From Cydia pomonella (taxonomy: Eukaryota; Arthropoda; Insecta; Lepidoptera; Tortricidae): a stretch of DNA of 64,000 nucleotides. Location of the stretch: positions 26,705,204 to 26,769,203 of the forward strand of contig NC_084706.1 of NCBI RefSeq assembly GCF_033807575.1, in the 5' to 3' direction. The position numbers and the translations under genes were made by a program. The notes beneath the pieces were generated by a model that was not told the DNA's origin, ran no database searches, and was given only the letters and a program-made list of their open reading frames with translations. Below, one piece after another: positions 31,890-42,938 of this stretch. How positions within the stretch are numbered: position 1 is the stretch's first letter; every line of letters starts with the position of its first letter.

Positions 31890-32190
31890 AGAATCATTCC
31901 AAATGCTTAAGCAGAAGCAAAGTTATCGATTTTTGAAGATATCACGACAGTGTGCCGTCGTATCTGCGAAATGGCAGAGCAATTCAGGGCACCTTTCGTT
32001 AAAATCGGAATCATGTGAGTGGCTATGTAAGTCGGGTGACAATGCAATATTATAGTACCATCGAGCTGATCTGATGATGTGGACATAGGAACTCTGTGAT
32101 AAAACAACTCAACCTACTTATGTTTAAGGTTTTTAGAATTGTCTCGATGAATATGAGTTAATGGTAAGAAAAATACAGTCAGCGACAAAA
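31890..32190. repeat. Half-copy of the CAGTCAGCGA foldback family
   Basis: Shares ATGCAATATTAT, CGAGCTGAT, GACATAGGAACTCTGTG, GAATTGTC and TACAGTCAGCGACAAAAGC with the right arm of 13720-14141. The left arm has diverged. Confidence 0.6.
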
Positions 32191-32197
32191 GCTTTTA

Positions 32198-32407
32198 CAG
32201 TCAGCATCAAAAGTAGCGGATGAAACAACGCGCCAAAAGTATCTGATATTCCGGATAACTTTTCCAAAAATAGTTAAATTTCTAAAATTTGCGTCCAAAA
32301 GTATATCTTTTACAGTCTATATTAAAGACATCACTTTTTGTTAAGCTGTTACAGAATGGTAGATACTTATGAAACGGTATTTGATCCGCTACTTTTGATG
32401 CTGACTG
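32198..32407. mobile_element. TA-flanked MITE, CAGTCAGCATCAAAAGTAGC family, copy 1
   Basis: Ends CAGTCAGCATCAAAAGTAGC / GCTACTTTTGATGCTGACTG are perfect complements, flanked by TA on each side (Tc1/mariner-type). 210 bp, no frame. Its reverse complement is closely matched by 34231-34448. Confidence 0.9.
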
Positions 32408-32452
32408 TACCAAAAATGTTTTTTTTTCCAAAAACTTATTTACTTCGTTTTA

Positions 32453-33143
32453 AGGGTTCCGTAGCCAAATGGCAAAAAACGGAACCCTTATAGATTCGTC
32501 ATGTCCGTCTGTCTGTCCGTTTATGTCACAGCCACTTTTTTCCGAAACTATAAGAGCTATACTGTTCAAACTTGGTAAGTAGATGTATTCTATGAACCGC
32601 ATTAAGATATTCACACAAAAATAGAAAAAAAAAACCAATACATTTTGGAGGTTCCCCATACTTAGAACGGAAACTCTGAAACCAATTTTCGGTGGAAGTT
32701 TGCATGGCAATGTATATCATATATATTATTTAGATTTTTCATTCTGTTATTTTAGAAGTTCCGGGATGGGGGGGGGGGACACAAATTTTACCACTTTGGA
32801 AGTGTCTCTCGCGCAAACTATTCAGTTTAGAAAAAAATGATATAAGAAACCTCAATATCATTTTTAAAGACCTATCCATAGATACCCCAAACGTAAGGGT
32901 TTGATGAAAAAAGATTTTTTTTGTTTCAGTTCTAAGTATGGGGAACCCCCAAAATTTATTGTATTTTTTTCTATTTTTGTGTAAAAATCTTAATGCGGTT
33001 CATAGTATACATCTACTTACCAAGTTTGAACAGTATAGCTCTTATAGTTTCGGCAAAAAGTGGCTGTGACATAAACGGACAGACAGACGGACATGACGAA
33101 TCTATAAGGGTTCCGTTTTTTTGCCATTTGGCTACGGAACCCT
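32453..33143. repeat. Foldback member of the AGGGTTCCGTAGCC family
   Basis: Begins AGGGTTCCGTAGCCAAATGG and ends with the complement CCATTTGGCTACGGAACCCT. Both arms carry the TCCGTCTGTCTGTCCG and CTTACCAAGTTTGAACAGTA blocks in mirror order. The middle holds one G-run unit (32767-32778) like those of the arrays at 44911-50436. So both ends here are 'A' type, whereas the arrays have one A and one B end. Confidence 0.85.
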
Positions 33144-33148
33144 AATAA

Positions 33149-33344
33149 CCGGACAAGTGCAAGTCGGACTTGCCCATCGAGGGGTCCGTACTTTACGAGT
33201 ATAGTATTTGTTGTTATAGTGCAACAGAAATTCATTATCTCTATCACGGTTTATGAGATACAGCCTGGTGACAGACGGACAGATGGACGGACAGTGGAGT
33301 CCCGAGTAATAGGGTCCCGTTTTACCCTTTGGGTACGGCACCCT
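33149..33344 (+). repeat. Short B-ended relative (CCGGACAAGTGCAAGTCGGAC)
   Basis: Starts CCGGACAAGTGCAAGTCGGA, contains GGTGACAGACGGACAG and ends TACCCTTTGGGTACGGCACCCT. It is the short form of the family whose long forms have tandem units. Related pieces at 38900-39030 and 55330-55760. It abuts the foldback to its left. Confidence 0.65.
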
Positions 33345-34228
33345 TTAAAATATTTACTTTCTATTATACTAGCGACCAGTAAAATAACTCAAGTATTTTT
33401 TTTAGCTAAAAGTAAATTTATTCGTATATTACATTTCACGTCTCTTTAAGCTGAAAATACGCGCCTTTGACCATCGAATTATTTTAAACTCTGTATTTAT
33501 ATTCCGTTCGCCGTATAATTTATACAATTTTTGGAAAAAATAATCCTTTGACGGTACAAAATGGAAGGAACATTGTTTATCGTAAACAAGTAATGGACAG
33601 AGGGAAATACCATTCTTTTTTAGAGCCGTTTCATGTTTTTCCTAGAAAATAGATTATTAAAAAACGGTTGTCTGTAAAGTCGGTTTACTGACGATAGTTG
33701 AACGTGATAACGTCATAAGAAAATACTGATAAAATGGTTTCATTTTTCAAAAGAAAATTTTAATTTTATTTGTTTGATAGATATTTTGTATGGATATAGA
33801 GAAGGAGGTAAATGGAAATCACAATTGAATTGATCAAGTTACATTTATTTGTACGCATAAATACAATTGCTGCCGAACGCGGAGGCCGATTGTCCCTCTT
33901 TGTCGCTCGTTGCGCGCTCTCGCTTGCACTTCAAGCCTTAAATGGAACGCCTCAGAGCGAGGTAACGCCGCATGAGTCATGTTTTTTCGTGCGTGCAGCC
34001 GGCTACATCGAATTATAAGACGTTGTCACGTCAAAAAGAAATATTAAAAATATTATTAATAAAGAGCAAAAATCGGCTCGAAAAATAAGAAGGGGTTTAA
34101 AAACAGTACCTTTTCAGATAAAATTATATAATCGCCCGGGTCACCGCTGGATTTCATATAATCTTATAAACTTTCATCTTTTATTGCGTAGAATTCTGAC
34201 AGCTGCCATAACTAAACATTTTTTAGTG
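33345..34228. other. AT-rich DNA with a probable repeat at 33690-34045
   Basis: Near-inverted ends CGTGATAACGTCATAAGA (about 33702) and TTATAAGACGTTGTCACG (about 34013) bracket ~340 bp with a GC-richer centre (GCCGAACGCGGAGGCCG). I take this as an unclassified inverted-repeat element; the rest shows nothing. Confidence 0.45.
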
Positions 34229-34230
34229 TA

Positions 34231-34448
34231 CATTCAGCATCAAAAGTAGCGGATCAAATAACGCTTCATAAGTATCTACAATTCTGTAACAGCTTAACAA
34301 AAAGTGATGTCTTTAACATAGAACAACTAAGACTAAAAGATATACATTTGAAAATGAATTTTAGAGATTTACCTATTTTTGGAAAAGTTATCTGGGATAT
34401 GAGATACTTTTGACGCGTTATTTTATCCGCTACTATTGATACTGACTG
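34231..34448. mobile_element. TA-flanked MITE, CAGTCAGCATC family, copy 2 (inverted)
   Basis: 218 bp, TA on both sides. Left end CATTCAGCATCAAAAGTAGC, right end GCTACTATTGATACTGACTG. The interior (ACAGCTTAACAAAAAGTGAT, TTTTTGGAAAAGTTATC) is the reverse complement of copy 1, with each end one or two bases diverged. Confidence 0.88.
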
Positions 34449-34691
34449 TACATATTATTGTCAATATGAAGGATGAAGTTAATATTTCTTGCATGACTTC
34501 TTATTAAATTCAAAAAATTGAATAACGTTTTTTGTTTGTCCGTTCTGTTGAATACCAAATGGACCAATGAAAATGGTAATTCTTATTCCCGGTAAAACTG
34601 GAAAAAGCTCATGATTTTGAGTACCTACGAATAATATAAAAATTCCCAATTCTAACACAAAGATTGGAGGTTATAGTGCAACAGACATTCA

Positions 34692-35045
34692 GGACCCGGG
34701 TACGTCCTTAAACTACGTCCACAAGAGAGGTATGGGCATTGTGAATGTCATCTTTGTGTGGTAGGGCACAGCACAGCGGATGTCATTCCAGATCTAGAGG
34801 AGAGCCCAACTGGGGAAGTACCTCCACCTTACAGAAAACAGCAGCCAAATAACACTAGACCCTACTCATAGTGTTGTGTTCCTGCCGGTGAATAAGGTTG
34901 CCAGAGCTCAACGAGGGTGGGTGGGGGTTAGGGTCGGCAACGCGCATGTAACTCATCTGGAGTTGCAGGCGTACATAGGCTACGGATACTGCTTACCATC
35001 AGGCGGGCCGTATGCTTGTTTGCCACCGACGTAGTATAAAAAAAA
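34692..35045 (+). mobile_element. SINE-like element with LINE-type tail, copy 2
   Basis: GGACCCGGGTACGTCC, CATTCCAGATCTAGAG, AGTACCTCCACCTTACAG, GTTCCTGCCGGTG, then the shared tail GGCAACGCGCATGTAA ... GCCACCGACGTAGTATAAAA. It is more complete than copy 1, with the A-rich end retained. Confidence 0.82.
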
Positions 35046-35434
35046 GGTACAACTCTAAATAGAAATGCCCAGTTACGGCTGTTACGCGAGTTGCAATGTA
35101 CGCGGCCGGCACAAATGCAATAACTGGCAATCAATTGAAAGGTAATGCGATGTGTTCTGCTTATTTGGACGCAAATAGCGCGTAAATAGCGACATGGTGT
35201 TAAACAGTATTTTGGGCGTAATTTCTCTGTACTGTTTAGTATTTACTCGTTCAGTGATATGTTAAATATAGGTAAGGTGGTCACTCTTGTAAAAAGGTTC
35301 CGTACGAAATAGGTAAAAAAGAACCCTTATGGTGCCAATCTGTTCAAGTCTGAGTTATTTCTATATATGTGACATTCCACGGGAAAAGTAACCTTACTTA
35401 CTACGTACTCCGAAGCTTAGGTACTTTCGTTGGC

Positions 35435-35670
35435 TCAGCGACCCAAATGAGACTTGACCTCCGACACAAGACAGCGCCACTTTTCTCGGTCCTGTGCGAC
35501 CTCTCGCCAATTGTCGACTCGAAGCTCGCGCAGATCCGCCTCCACCATGTCGCTCCAGCGATACCTAGGGCGTCCGATAGGACGTCCTCCTACTAGGCGA
35601 CTCAGGTACGCTCTTTTTCGTTCCGATCTTCGTCCATTCTCTCAAGGTGGCCCAACCAACCGGAGTCTGT
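35435..35670 (-). pseudogene. C-terminal fragment of an RTE-like LINE
   Basis: Minus strand: GRPIGRPRYRWSDMVEADLR, ELRVDNWREVAQDREKWRCL, then SEVKS before a stop at 35435. Upstream, WLGHLERMDEDRNEK lies in a different frame, so one frameshift separates the two conserved C-terminal blocks (GH.ERM..DR, then GRP..RW...L......W...AQDR..W). Similar fragment at 37336. Confidence 0.75.
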
Positions 35671-35915
35671 GGGCTTAAATAATAACCTAATGAATGTTTT
35701 TAGTTTAGGAGATATTAAATGTTTTGTTTTGTTTAAAAGGTAATACTACACCGGTTGAAATATAAAGGTACAATCCTTTCTTATAGGTACCCGTATTCAA
35801 CCGGTATTATTTTGATGCCAAAAAACTTCGACAGCAGTCTTGGTTATTACCGAGGGTACCGTCGAAGTTTATTTAGGTCGAAACTTTTCGAATATCAACA
35901 ACTACATATATAGCC

Positions 35916-36118
35916 AGGGATCGGAACCGGTTTTTTGGAAAAACTTTGAAATAAACATATATTTCGGTTTATTTTATACTCCAAATATAGGACTCGGTAG
36001 TGTTTTTAGATAACGATTTCGTATTATTAGATTGCCCAATTAGAAAGGAAATAATTAACAAAGAACGAAAAAATACCGTTTTCGTTCCCATACAAAAAAT
36101 ACCGGTTTCCGATCCCTG
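35916..36118. mobile_element. hAT-type MITE with CAGGGATCGGAA ends
   Basis: 203 bp, ends CAGGGATCGGAACCGGT / ACCGGTTTCCGATCCCTG (one base indel). A perfect 8-bp duplication TATATAGC lies at 35908-35915 and 36119-36126. The interior repeats ACCGGTTT and AATACCG words. No frame. Confidence 0.93.
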
Positions 36119-36126
36119 TATATAGC

Positions 36127-36816
36127 TTTACTAAAATGTTGGGCACATATTCGCTAGCATCCCGTTGGGCGTAGTTCTGCGTAACTTACGTTCGATTCGT
36201 CTCGCTCGCACTAAAAAGCAAGTACGAGCGAGATGCATAGAAAGTATGTTACGCTCGCGCTAGCGAATATGTCAAACTGGTGGTATGGCACTGTTCACAC
36301 TCGTAATTACGTCGAAAAGGTTGTAGTGAAGAAAGTCTTCGTAAATTTCCATAAAATGTTCCTCGTATTTAGTACGTAAACTAGGGTATTGAAATTATCT
36401 CCATACCGTATTTCATACAGACTGACAGAGTAACTAATAAATTCCAAACTCAAAACATTTCTTTTACGGCTTTTATGTATAGTTTGCAGAATTTACAGAG
36501 TGATTCTTAGACAAATTACCAACTCGGTCCCTTGACGATTTCACTGCACAGCAAAGTTATATCCAACAGGGTTCCCTAGGGTCATCTTATATTCTGTGCT
36601 GTTTTATTGAATGTCTAGAAAGTTACAACACAGTAGTATTAAGACTGGGGATTATTTGATTAAATAAAACAAATTATCTTTTATACGAGTATAAAAATAT
36701 AGTTATTTATAATAATAAATAGTGGTTCTGTGAGCTGTAGACTTCGTGAACCCCAATTCCTCCGGCATTTTGAAAATATTCCAAAAACTGAATAGACAAG
36801 AAATTATCCATCTATA
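36127..36816. other. Stretch with one imperfect palindrome
   Basis: ACATATTCGCTAGC (about 36148) and GCTAGCGAATATGT (about 36257) bracket ~120 bp whose arms also pair at CTCGCTCGCACT / AGTACGAGCGAG and GTAACTTAC. A related half is near 44790-44840. Remaining sequence unremarkable. Confidence 0.5.
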
Positions 36817-37090
36817 TTAAATAAATAAATAAATATTATAGGACATTATTACACAAATTGACTAAGTCCCACAGTAAGCTCAATAAGGGTTGTGTTGAGG
36901 GTACTTACACAACGATATATATACCTAATATATAAATATTTATAAATACTTAAATACATAAAAAACACCCATGACTCAGGAACAAATATCGATGCTCATC
37001 ACACGAATAAATGCCCTTACCAGGATTTGAACCCGGAACCATCGGCTTCGTAGGCAGGGTCACTACCCACTAGGCCAGACTGGTCGTCAA
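36817..37090 (-). mobile_element. tRNA-derived SINE (family 1), copy 4
   Basis: Minus strand head CCAGTCTGGCCTAGTGGGTA, B box GGTTCAAATCC, complete body and (TTTA)n end. One of the best preserved copies. Confidence 0.92.
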
Positions 37091-37335
37091 TGTCAATATC
37101 ACGTCATATTGAACCTGCTGACAAAATTTCACTAGAATCGGCTGAGAAATGCAGCAAATGCAAATGTTCACCCCTGCAGAGAGGAGTACATTCGGACGTA
37201 TGAAAACGTTTTTGCCCATGCTAAGTGCGGGGGTCACTGCAATGTATTTTTGTCAAATTTCCTTCTATGGTAAATAAAGATATTTTGAATTAATTTTAAT
37301 TTGATTTGTCTTTTTGTACTTAAATAATTCTTACT

Positions 37336-37575
37336 TTACTTCACTGGGTCAGTGATCTTGGCCTCTGACACAAGAGAGCGCCACTCTGCCCTATCCTGCG
37401 CCAGTTCACGCCAGTTGGGTATTCCGAGGGCGAACAGGTCTTTTAGGGCTTCCTCACTCCAGCAGTATCTGGGACGCCCAGACGGACGTTTTCCACCCGG
37501 GTGTCCCACAAAGGCTCTTCTCACGCAAGATCCTCTCCCATCCTTTCCAGATGACCGAGCCAGCGGAATCATGTG
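37336..37575 (-). pseudogene. C-terminal fragment of an RTE-like LINE
   Basis: A 78-codon open minus frame encodes FVGHPGGKRPSGRPRYCWSE, LKDLFALGIPNWRELAQDRA and EWRSLVSEAK, then stops. It is the same conserved C-terminal block as at 35435-35670 but from a different copy; here GKRPSGRPR is in frame. All catalytic regions are missing. Confidence 0.8.
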
Positions 37576-38550
37576 GCTCTGATCCCGCCAATTATATTGG
37601 GCACCGCAACCAGCTCCTCTAGCTCCCTATTCTTCCTACAAATAATAACTTAATGTAAATATAATTGTTATGTAAATACTATTACAGTACATATGGGGCT
37701 ACTTTATAACACTAGTGCGAGAAGTAGCATATTACGTTACTGTGTCGAACATTTAAAGGGCCATATGTACTGTAAAACGTTGTACGATACATGTGCGAAT
37801 ATGTAATTCGCAACTCGTGTCGATTTAAAACACTCCCTTCGGTCGTGTTTTAATTTATCGCCACTCGTTTCGAATTTCCTATTTTTCGCACTTGTATCGT
37901 AATGTACTATTTTACTATAATTAACATGTAAGTATTTTTGTATCCTAATAGCAAATAAATTATTTGAGTTGAAGTTTACGTTTGACAATTTATATTTTAA
38001 TACTTTCGGGAACGACTACTTATGTCATGTAAAGGCAATAAACAAACAAACTCACACATCAAACTATTTCCATCGGTTCAAAATGGAAGTGCAATCTAAA
38101 CCTCCTGAGTTCCACCGTAAAATTTTGCAGCAAAATCGTCCCAAATATCCATTGCTATAGACGATCCGTACAACTATCGGAAATGCACACCTGTTACCGA
38201 CATCTATCTGGGATCGTGTTCAGGAACGTTTCAATACCCGCTTCACATAGATCGTCTATGATGCCGATTCTGATTTTCGATTTTTTTATGGTTATGATAC
38301 TTGAAAAAGCGGAAAGCGCGCATCTGTCCGACGCTCCGGGCCTTTGTAACTAAGAGGAAATATTAGTGGTAATTTTTCCATACGTTCTCGACATTTTCCT
38401 CTCTGAATTTTGGCCCTAGATGATTTTTTTATGAGTTCAATATTACCCTTACCTGTGTCTGTTCTGTACGTTTAGCTTTTTTTGATATTATTCTTTTTAG
38501 GTTACTTTAAAAAACGCTATTTGCAGCATTTGATTACTTTTTAAGAATAT
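37576..38550. other. About 1 kb with a hairpin and LINE-tail-like piece
   Basis: ACAGTACATATGGGGCT (37684) faces GGGCCATATGTACTGT (37758). Downstream ATTCGAAACGAGTGGCG-type sequence (37840-37890) resembles a moth repeat I recall. 37920-37970 ends AATAAATTATTTGAG, like a LINE tail. The rest unrecognised. Confidence 0.4.
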
Positions 38551-38834
38551 AGAATAAATTATAAATATATAAATATTATAGGACATTATTACACAAATTG
38601 ACTAAGTATTTAAGTCCCACAGTAAGCTCAATAAGGCTTGTGTTGAGGGTACTTAGACAGCGATATATATATTATATAAATATTTATAAATACTTAAATA
38701 CATAGAAAACACCCATGACTCAGGAACAAATATCCATGCTCATCACACAAATACATGCCCTTACCAGGATTTGAACCCGGGACCATCAGCTTCGTAGGCA
38801 GAGTCACTACCCACTAGGCCAAACCGGTCGTCAA
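38551..38834 (-). mobile_element. tRNA-derived SINE (family 1), copy 5
   Basis: Same A box (TGGCCTAGTGGGTAGTGAC) and B box (GGTTCAAATCC) as copy 4. A 9-10-bp duplication (TAAGT-ATT-TAAGT near 38605) makes this copy slightly longer. Confidence 0.9.
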
Positions 38835-39766
38835 AGAATATGTATTAAGTATGCCATTTTTTTCCTTAAATGTCTTTAGCCATACCCCGAAGTTAAAGTA
38901 GTCAGACTCGCCCGACGAGGGTTCCGTACTTTTTAGCATTTGTCGTTATAGCGGCAACAGAAATACATCATCTGTGAAAATCTATCACGGTTCATGAGAA
39001 ACAGCCTGTTGACAGACGGACGGAAGGACCCCTAAAAACACCGTCTATGTTAGTATTTCTTCATAAAATAACTCAAAATATTTCAATAAAATAATTGTAT
39101 TTGTTTTCCAGTAACAATGTTTCTCGCTCTGAACAGTCATGTTCGCAACACGCAACTAATCTCGAACTGAACACGGCTTTTGTAATGATTATTCAGTGCA
39201 AAAACTAGCGTTCCTAGTTTTAGATGCAAAATTTAGGGAGAACTGGGTCAGCGCAGAAAACAGTGCGAAAATTCCTCTGATTACATTGCCCGTTGTTCTC
39301 ATTGAGGGACACGATGCTAGAGTTCTTCGAGCAACACAGGGAAGGGAGACGGCATTCATACTTTTCTCCTCTGCCAAAGTATAGGCACAACTGGTGCCTA
39401 TAGTGGTGCATGTTGTGACTCGTCGGTACACAAATAGAGATCGAGGTGTGCAAGATTTGTCTTTGACGTGTGTCATTTTCTATGTATGTGTGTCGTCATT
39501 ACAGATTGGATTTTGTATGTAGTAAGTGAGAAGTGCGACTGTGTGCACGTTTCCCCCCGCAAAAAATGGCAGAATGATTTGTTCGGTAAGATATCGCGTA
39601 GGCTCCTCCCTTTCTTCTTCTAGTTAGATCAGTTAGATCAAGCTAAGATTTCAAAGAAGTTTGACGTTTAAAATAACATTTGCACAATCTACTTACTTCA
39701 TCCTCACGTTGTTCCGGCATACATAGTGGTCCCTATTTTTGCACTAGAGTGTATTAACATAAACTT
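38835..39766. other. Mostly unrecognised; B-ended repeat fragment at 38890-39035
   Basis: AGTAGTCAGACTCGCCCGACG, GAGGGTTCCGTAC and TGTTGACAGACGGACGG are a worn copy of the 33149-33344 repeat, truncated on the right. Three overlapping short frames at 39189-39476 match nothing and are not called. Confidence 0.4.
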
Positions 39767-40082
39767 CCTTGCGTTGTCTCGACATTTTCCCACGGCTCAT
39801 GGGAACTTGGGGTCCGCTTGGCAAGTAATCCCAAGAATCGACGTAGCCACTAATTTGAAAGAAAGCGACTGCCATCTGACCATGCAACCCAGATGATAAA
39901 CCAGGCCTTATCGGGATTAGTCCGGTTTCCTCACGATGTTTTCCTTCACCAAAAAGCGACTGGTAAATATCAAATAATATTCCGCACATAACTTCCGAAA
40001 ACCCATTGGTACGAGCCGGGGTTCGAAAGCCGCGACTTTCTGACTGAAGGTCGCACGCTCTTATCACTAGGCCACCAGCGCT
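39767..40082 (-). mobile_element. tRNA-derived SINE (family 2), copy 2
   Basis: Minus strand head AGCGCTGGTGGCCTAGTGAT, A box TGGCCTAGTGA, B box partly mutated (GGCTTTCGAACCCCGGC). Body CATCGTGAGGAAACCGGACT and CAGTCGCTTTCTTTC match copy 1 (6928-7245). Confidence 0.85.
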
Positions 40083-40846
40083 TCTTAACACTTGAACAGT
40101 CTGTGCTATCAAAATCTATTCTATTCTTATTTTGTTTATTTTTACTAGCAATATAATTAAACGGCATTACAGAAAAGCCTAGAAATTAAACATTTCAAAA
40201 CTAAATAGTATAGGTACAAACATATGAAAAATATAACAGACAGGTTACATCAAACAAAGGTGCCGGACAGTTCGCAATCCATCAACTCGCAAAACCTTAG
40301 ATATTAACGGCACACAATCGCCCATCTCCAAGCAAACAAATCACATTAACGTGCCGATGTCAGGAGCGCATTGAGCAGCGTCAACGCGCGAGGGAGTGTC
40401 GAATTCCTATGCGATGCTACCCATCTTCTCCTCGATCACGAAACGCATGCTTCGAGCGTACGGGTAGCTACACACTCGACGTTGATGATCATCACCATTA
40501 GGTATTGCCTTTGCAATTACGCACGAAGTTATCATGATGCATTCACCATAGTAACTATCGGAAATATATCCTGAAAGACGGTACGGTCGACATTTATACC
40601 GCTGTCCTCGGGAGTAACTTAGGCATTTTATCTCCTGTTGTTCTCATCTTGCTAATTTTACTTTGTACTTTATTCTTATATATAATCTAGCCTAAGAAAG
40701 GAAATGAATAGACTCTGCTTTACATGTCGCTAAGTTTGGACACGACTCTAAGGCGGAAAACATCATTACATTGCACGCCACTGTTTGGTTCTTCGTTTGA
40801 ATACGATGCGAGTGGACTGAAATACAATTGAACTATGAAATACAAA
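40083..40846. other. Stretch with nothing firmly recognised
   Basis: A 67-codon frame at 40371-40574 lies in a GC-richer patch with CGAGCGTACGGGTAGC; it may be repeat-derived but I have no second copy here. Confidence 0.35.
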
Positions 40847-41723
40847 GGTACCGTTCAGATTCAAAATACATCAGCAACAAGCAGGTTATATGGGTGAACA
40901 TTACTGCCGGCTGCATTGCTGCCGCAAATAATTTTCGACATTCATGGCAGCAATAATATCAAGCTGCTGCAGTACGTAATGCTGCCGACTGCATTGCTTC
41001 AGGAGAGGTCAAAAATTTCTTTTTCTTCTTCTTTTTTAAAATTATGTCTTCAGTCCAGTGGGACCTCTTCAAGTGGGACCTCGCCAGTATCAAGGTCTTA
41101 GGAGCTTTAAATACGACTAAAATTGTACGGTGTACGGTGATTTTATCAGCTCTTGAAAACCGATAGTTGGACTTCAAAACGAGCATGTGGACTACCGGCC
41201 GTTGACTCCAGAATATTTTTATCGATGTAGCTGACGTTTCCTGCAGCAACAATAAATGAAAGAAAGAAAATACATTTATTTATGACAAAACAAATACTGA
41301 TGACAAAAACTTGTTGATAATGCAATGTATAACATTTAGCGCAAAATGCCATAAAAGGGTCACAACTCAGCATGTACCTGGCAAAGCCAGCGCTGTTCTT
41401 CCGTTGTGACCCAGGCGTAAATGCATCTGCAGTTGACATCTGACTTTCATTATGTCACCTTACATGTACATAATTGCGCTGTTCTCTAGAACTTTCTTCG
41501 TTTTGTCTCCTTTCGCGCACGACAACATTCCCTATAGAAAACGGAGCACGTTCTCGAGAACAGCACAACTATCAATGTAACGTTCGGTTTCATACTGCAC
41601 CAGCATTACTGCAGCAGTATTGCAGCGTGACTTTACTGCCGACTACGTTAATGTCGCAAATGTCAAAAATCCGGACAGAATCATTAATTTTAACATTTGT
41701 ACAGTCTGAATCTGAAAGTTACC
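40847..41723. mobile_element. Element with GGTACCGTTCAGATTC ends, copy 2
   Basis: GGTACCGTTCAGATTCAAAA at left and TCTGAATCTGAAAGTTACC at right. Both sides carry ACTGCCG(G/A)CT and TGCCGCAAAT / TGTCGCAAAT words, as inverted and direct copies. Matches the ends of 8431-9658. A hairpin sits inside at 41476-41566. No target duplication seen. Confidence 0.4.
41476..41566. repeat. Hairpin, GCGCTGTTCTCTAGAAC arms
   Basis: GCGCTGTTCTCTAGAAC pairs with GTTCTCGAGAACAGC; inner GTTTTGTCTCC / AAAACGGAGC words partly pair. About 90 bp, inside the larger element. Confidence 0.55.
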
Positions 41724-41766
41724 TAGTCACATTTAATTTGCTATTATGAATTCATAGAAACAGAAC

Positions 41767-42078
41767 TTAATTGCGTATTGAGTTTTAAATTTACCTCCGA
41801 CATTTCGATGACGGCGATGACCTCGTGGTTTCGGAGAAGACTGGCTAAAGACATCAACATCAACATAGCTTGATATCAACGTCAACATAGTTTGATATCA
41901 ACATCAACATAGCTTGATATCAACATCAACATAGCTTGATATCAACATCAATATAGCTTGATATCAATATCTGGCGCGCGGCTAGTTTAAAACTTTAGCC
42001 AAGTCTTCTCCGAGACCACGGGGACAACGCGGTCCTCGAAACGTCGGAGGTAAATCTAAAACTCAATACGCGATTAAG
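41767..42078. repeat. Foldback element with a minisatellite loop
   Basis: Left CTTAATTGCGTATTGAGTTT, ACCTCCGACATTTCG, CCTCGTGGTTTCGGAGAAGA; right TCTTCTCCGAGACCACGGGG, CGAAACGTCGGAGGT, AAACTCAATACGCGATTAAG. The arms are about 80-85 bp each. The loop holds the repeat array at 41853-41966. Confidence 0.82.
41853..41966. repeat. 24-bp minisatellite, about five units
   Basis: Unit ATCAACATAGCTTGATATCA with short spacer, repeated head to tail with few substitutions (one GTCAACATAGTT, one ATCAATATAGC). TTGATATCAA within each unit is itself palindromic. Confidence 0.9.
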
Positions 42079-42180
42079 TCCCGTTTCCATGATTTAATAA
42101 TATGTAAAAATGATAAAAGTTTAAATCACTAATTTTCTTTTAACTAGCGCTGGTTCGTTTTTAACCCCAAAAAACAGAAT

Positions 42181-42368
42181 CCCTAGTGTAAATCTATTCG
42201 ATAGCGTGATGTGACGTACACGTTTGCGTTAAGTCTCATTTTCTATGGGATTTAGAAACAGCGCGCCAAGCGGGACGTTTTGGAAACTCAAAATCTCATA
42301 CAAAATGAGACTTACAGAAAACGCGTACGTCGCCGTCGCGTCGCGCTATCGAATAAATTTACACTATA
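42181..42368. repeat. 185-bp palindromic MITE, copy 2 of 3
   Basis: CCCTAGTGTAAATCTATTCG ... CGAATAAATTTACACTATA, centre ACAGCGCGCCAAGCGGGACG. An extra GCCGTCGCGTC near 42330 is a small local duplication. The frame across it arises from the palindrome. Confidence 0.85.
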
Positions 42369-42524
42369 ACCCTTTCCAAACTCAGGTAAAATTTGCAGTT
42401 TCATACCTTAACCCCTGTTACGTATCCAAGTAGCCTTACGCTGCAACAGCCCGTGACGTCACTTCATTCCCGATTTACATGTCAAAGTCTGTCGGATTAA
42501 CGATAACGTTATTATGCTAAACTC

Positions 42525-42643
42525 AGGGCCTACCGCGAACACCGACGTTTGCAAATTGTGGGCATCTCTCTCTGTCACTCTTATTACGCGTTAGTTGAAG
42601 TAAAAGAGAAAGATGCCCGCAATTTGCGAACGCGGTAGGCCCT
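42525..42643. repeat. MITE with AGGGCCTACCGCGAAC ends, copy 2
   Basis: AGGGCCTACCGCGAACACCG / GCGAACGCGGTAGGCCCT; inner GCAAATTGTGGGCATCT / AGATGCCCGCAATTTGC pair. Same architecture as 7287-7398, different loop. Confidence 0.78.
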
Positions 42644-42938
42644 CCGCCGTTACGCTTCACGCTATACTGACAGTTATATTAATAGGCATAAAGATGATAA
42701 TCGCATGAGAAATGACGTGGACTATGTTAATAGCAAAACGACGTATCTTCACTTAGTTCCCCACGCGATTAGGTTACTTCTTCTATTTAAGCTAGGTGTT
42801 AGAATAGCGTGAATATTTAAGAGGATTTGAGGCTGGTTTTATTGCGTGAAATTACTGCGCTCGGTACTGACCCTAGTGCATAGATTATCAGTCTTAGATG
42901 GCGTTTTGCAGTGTTTAAATATCAGGGTAAGCATGCTT

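Noticed and set aside
36817..38834. Possible CRISPR-like or tandem array of similar ~270-bp blocks
   Set aside because: The two similar blocks are independent SINE insertions with separate (TTTA)n tails; this is an insect genome and no array of short spaced repeats exists.
39189..39476. Three overlapping frames on both strands
   Set aside because: Overlap in several registers without any recognisable domain suggests chance openness.
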